Shown one piece after another: positions 4,731-6,240 of a stretch of DNA of 6,240 nt. Numbering within the stretch: position 1 is the stretch's first letter; each line of letters starts with the position of its first letter. Made by a program: the position numbers and the translations under genes. Source of the DNA: an uncultured Muribaculaceae bacterium. GTDB taxonomy: Bacteria > Bacteroidota > Bacteroidia > Bacteroidales > Muribaculaceae. Location: contig CAMWGM010000094.1 of NCBI GenBank assembly GCA_947173755.1, positions 1 to 6,240 of the forward strand, written 5' to 3'. The notes below the pieces were generated by a model. It worked only from the letters and a program-made list of their open reading frames with translations. It was not told where the DNA came from and searched no databases.

Positions 4731-6214
4731 GTTGTCGATATCGGATCGGTGATTCCGGGGATGTCGGATGCCTGGATCTCCGTGAGCGATTTTTCGTCGG
4801 CATCGGGATTTCCGGTTACTCTTACCGCCATGGCAAGAAGGATTTCGGTCTGGATCAGATTGAGGACATGGCGGGCGTTGCCAAACGATTTATCCTTGCA
4901 TGCGTGGTCTCTCATAAGTCTGGCTTTCAATGCCGAATGAGCATCCACGGAAAGTGTATAGTGAAGGTCAGCCAGATATCTCTCGGCGATCTCGAGGAGT
5001 TCGTCACCGGTGAAATCTTCGAAAAGATAAATGTTTGAGTCGGGTATGCGTGACTTGAAACCCGGATTCATCTCAAACATCCTTCTCATCTCATCTGGAT
5101 AGCCGGCGAGAACGAGCGCCCAGTCGCGCCGTGACGTGTCGGAGAGCGCAGTCAGGAGAGTCTCGATCACGAATTTCCCAGGGTCACGTGGATCGTCGGG
5201 TTGGTATAACTGATAGGCTTCGTCGATGAAGAGGATTCCACCCCGTGCCTCTTCAATCGCCGCGAGCGTCTTCTCCGACTCCGAGTTATAGTTTTGTCCG
5301 AGAAGGGTCGCCCGCTCCTTTACCACCACATGCCCCCGCGAGAGCACACCCGTGCGTCTCAGCATGTCCCCCATCAGTTTAGCCACAGTGGTTTTTCCCG
5401 TGCCCGGCGAACCGAGAAACATGGCATGGAGCGGAGTCGTGGCCAACGGGAGCCCCTTGTCGGAACGCATTTTGTTGAAGAGCATCATGCGCTCGTATGT
5501 GGAGAGTCGATCCTTGACGGCACGTATGCCGGTCAGTTTGTCCAGCGCCGCGAACAACGGCTCCTCACCATCATCTTCCACATGGCTTTCAGCGGTGGCT
5601 TCATCTGAGGTTTCCACGTCGGTGTCGGAGTCCTCATCGGTCTGTGTCCTGATGAAATCCTCCAGCAACTTATCGAAGTTGTCCTCGGCTTCCGGTTCCT
5701 CGAAACATTCGTCCAGTGGCAGGGTGATCTCGGCCACATCCATGCGCTCCATCAAGGTTCTGACAGCCGTTTCAGGGTCGTATTCTCCCAACGGCTCGAT
5801 GTTTCCCGCATACCATGGACCCTTTTGGTCAGGCCATGTGGTGGAGAATACGAAGCCTCCTATCGGATGGCCCATGCAGAGAAGTTCGGCATAGAAGACA
5901 CCGTTGATATTGCTGATGGTGATGAAGGGGATTTCGACCCAACGGCGGTTCATCTTGTAGGACTCCATGTCGCGGCACTGCGGCTCTCGGAAATAGATCT
6001 CCCGGGTGACACCGTCAGGGTAATGGAGTCTCACTTCAACCTCGGGCATGATGTTGAGATTGTAGCCGAGCCGATGGCTGATATTGAATCTCACATAGTA
6101 GTCATAGCCGTCCTCGGTGCAAAGCGACCGGAAGAGATCTTTCGACAATGCGTGCCGTATGCCTCCGTCGATCACTTCAGGACTCTTAAACGAATCTCCG
6201 AGCCCACTAGACAT
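4700..6214 (-). CDS. AAA+ ATPase of CbxX/CfqX type with an unclassified N-terminal domain
   Basis: The protein is 504 residues with no signal peptide, so it is cytoplasmic. Residues 35-145 form a beta-rich, aromatic-rich domain that I do not recognise. Residues 171-219 are a very acidic linker. The AAA+ module spans about 222-490. It has Walker A GSPGTGKTT (268-276, Lys274), Walker B ILFIDEAYQ (Asp331-Glu332), a pore-loop region around GQNYNSESEK (306-315), LVLAGYPDEM in the sensor 1 region (368-376), an arginine-finger candidate in FKSRIP (Arg389) and sensor 2 FGNARH (Arg448). This order is that of CbxX/CfqX and EccA-type ATPases, which remodel partner proteins as hexamers. No RuBisCO, ESX or other partner gene is present, so the substrate is unknown. 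The ATG at 6214 is the first start after an in-frame stop at 6238-6236. AGAGGT at 6224-6219 is a close ribosome binding site. The gene is complete. Confidence 0.9.
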   Translation of the reverse strand: MSSGLGDSFKSPEVIDGGIRHALSKDLFRSLCTEDGYDYYVRFNISHRLGYNLNIMPEVEVRLHYPDGVTREIYFREPQCRDMESYKMNRRWVEIPFITISNINGVFYAELLCMGHPIGGFVFSTTWPDQKGPWYAGNIEPLGEYDPETAVRTLMERMDVAEITLPLDECFEEPEAEDNFDKLLEDFIRTQTDEDSDTDVETSDEATAESHVEDDGEEPLFAALDKLTGIRAVKDRLSTYERMMLFNKMRSDKGLPLATTPLHAMFLGSPGTGKTTVAKLMGDMLRRTGVLSRGHVVVKERATLLGQNYNSESEKTLAAIEEARGGILFIDEAYQLYQPDDPRDPGKFVIETLLTALSDTSRRDWALVLAGYPDEMRRMFEMNPGFKSRIPDSNIYLFEDFTGDELLEIAERYLADLHYTLSVDAHSALKARLMRDHACKDKSFGNARHVLNLIQTEILLAMAVRVTGNPDADEKSLTEIQASDIPGITDPISTTLRPRIGFVA

Positions 6215-6218
6215 CTCT

Positions 6219-6224
6219 ACCTCT
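6219..6224 (-). promoter_or_regulatory. Ribosome binding site of the AAA+ gene
   Basis: The minus strand reads AGAGGT four bases before the ATG at 6214. The spacing is shorter than ideal. Together with the in-frame stop upstream it supports this ATG as the true start. The promoter lies beyond the right edge or upstream of what can be judged. Confidence 0.5.
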
Positions 6225-6240
6225 AGTAAGCCGTCTTAGG

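Noticed and set aside
5352..5894. Plus-strand open frame of 180 codons antisense to the AAA+ gene
   Set aside because: It is a Ser-rich shadow caused by codon bias. The opposite strand holds intact Walker A, Walker B and sensor motifs.
1..6240. Search for a defence, toxin-antitoxin, CRISPR or phage system
   Set aside because: No repeats with spacers, nuclease, integrase or paired small toxin-antitoxin genes were found. The AAA+ protein alone does not support such a claim.

Overview
The window looks like a piece of a Bacteroidales chromosome. A gut lineage such as Muribaculaceae is possible, but that is a guess from general character and not from a marker gene. The evidence is threefold. Two genes have the Bacteroidota -7 promoter box (TAACTTTG, fitting TAnnTTTG). 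Several genes lack a clear Shine-Dalgarno site. One gene encodes a lipoprotein glutaminyl-cyclase-like M28 enzyme with a sequence style typical of this phylum. I see no tRNA, rRNA, insertion sequence, phage gene or CRISPR array. Coding parts are fairly GC-rich and intergenic parts are AT-rich.

Layout from left to right. (1) Positions 1-357, minus strand: the first 119 codons of an unrecognised gene that runs off the left edge, with a promoter just upstream. (2) Positions 533-937, plus strand: a small alanine-rich helical protein with 11-residue LEA-like repeats. (3) A strong hairpin at 971-1000 separates it from the convergent gene (4), 1006-2709, minus strand: an AspT/YidE-type (aspartate:alanine exchanger family) membrane transporter with two RCK_C-like domains. 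(5) Positions 2788-3828, minus strand: an M28 lipoprotein close to glutaminyl-peptide cyclotransferase, directly upstream of and co-directional with the transporter. A 12-bp inverted repeat followed by a T run lies between them. (6) Positions 3829-4117: an AT-rich divergent promoter region. (7) Positions 4118-4642, plus strand: a small exported protein of unknown function with a Cys-Cys pair. (8) Positions 4700-6214, minus strand: an AAA+ ATPase of the CbxX/CfqX type with an unusual N-terminal domain, convergent with (7) and separated from it by hairpins.

The genes do not form an evident single pathway. The cyclase-like enzyme should act in the periplasm on N-terminal glutamine of exported proteins. 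The transporter would depend on read-through from it or on a promoter I cannot see. The exported 174-residue protein shares the divergent control region with the cyclase gene. The AAA+ protein has no obvious substrate or partner here. No defence, secretion or biosynthetic cluster could be recognised. The most original points are the RNA-level architecture between genes 5 and 4, the N-terminal domain of the AAA+ protein, the LEA-like repeat protein and the Cys-Cys exported orphan.
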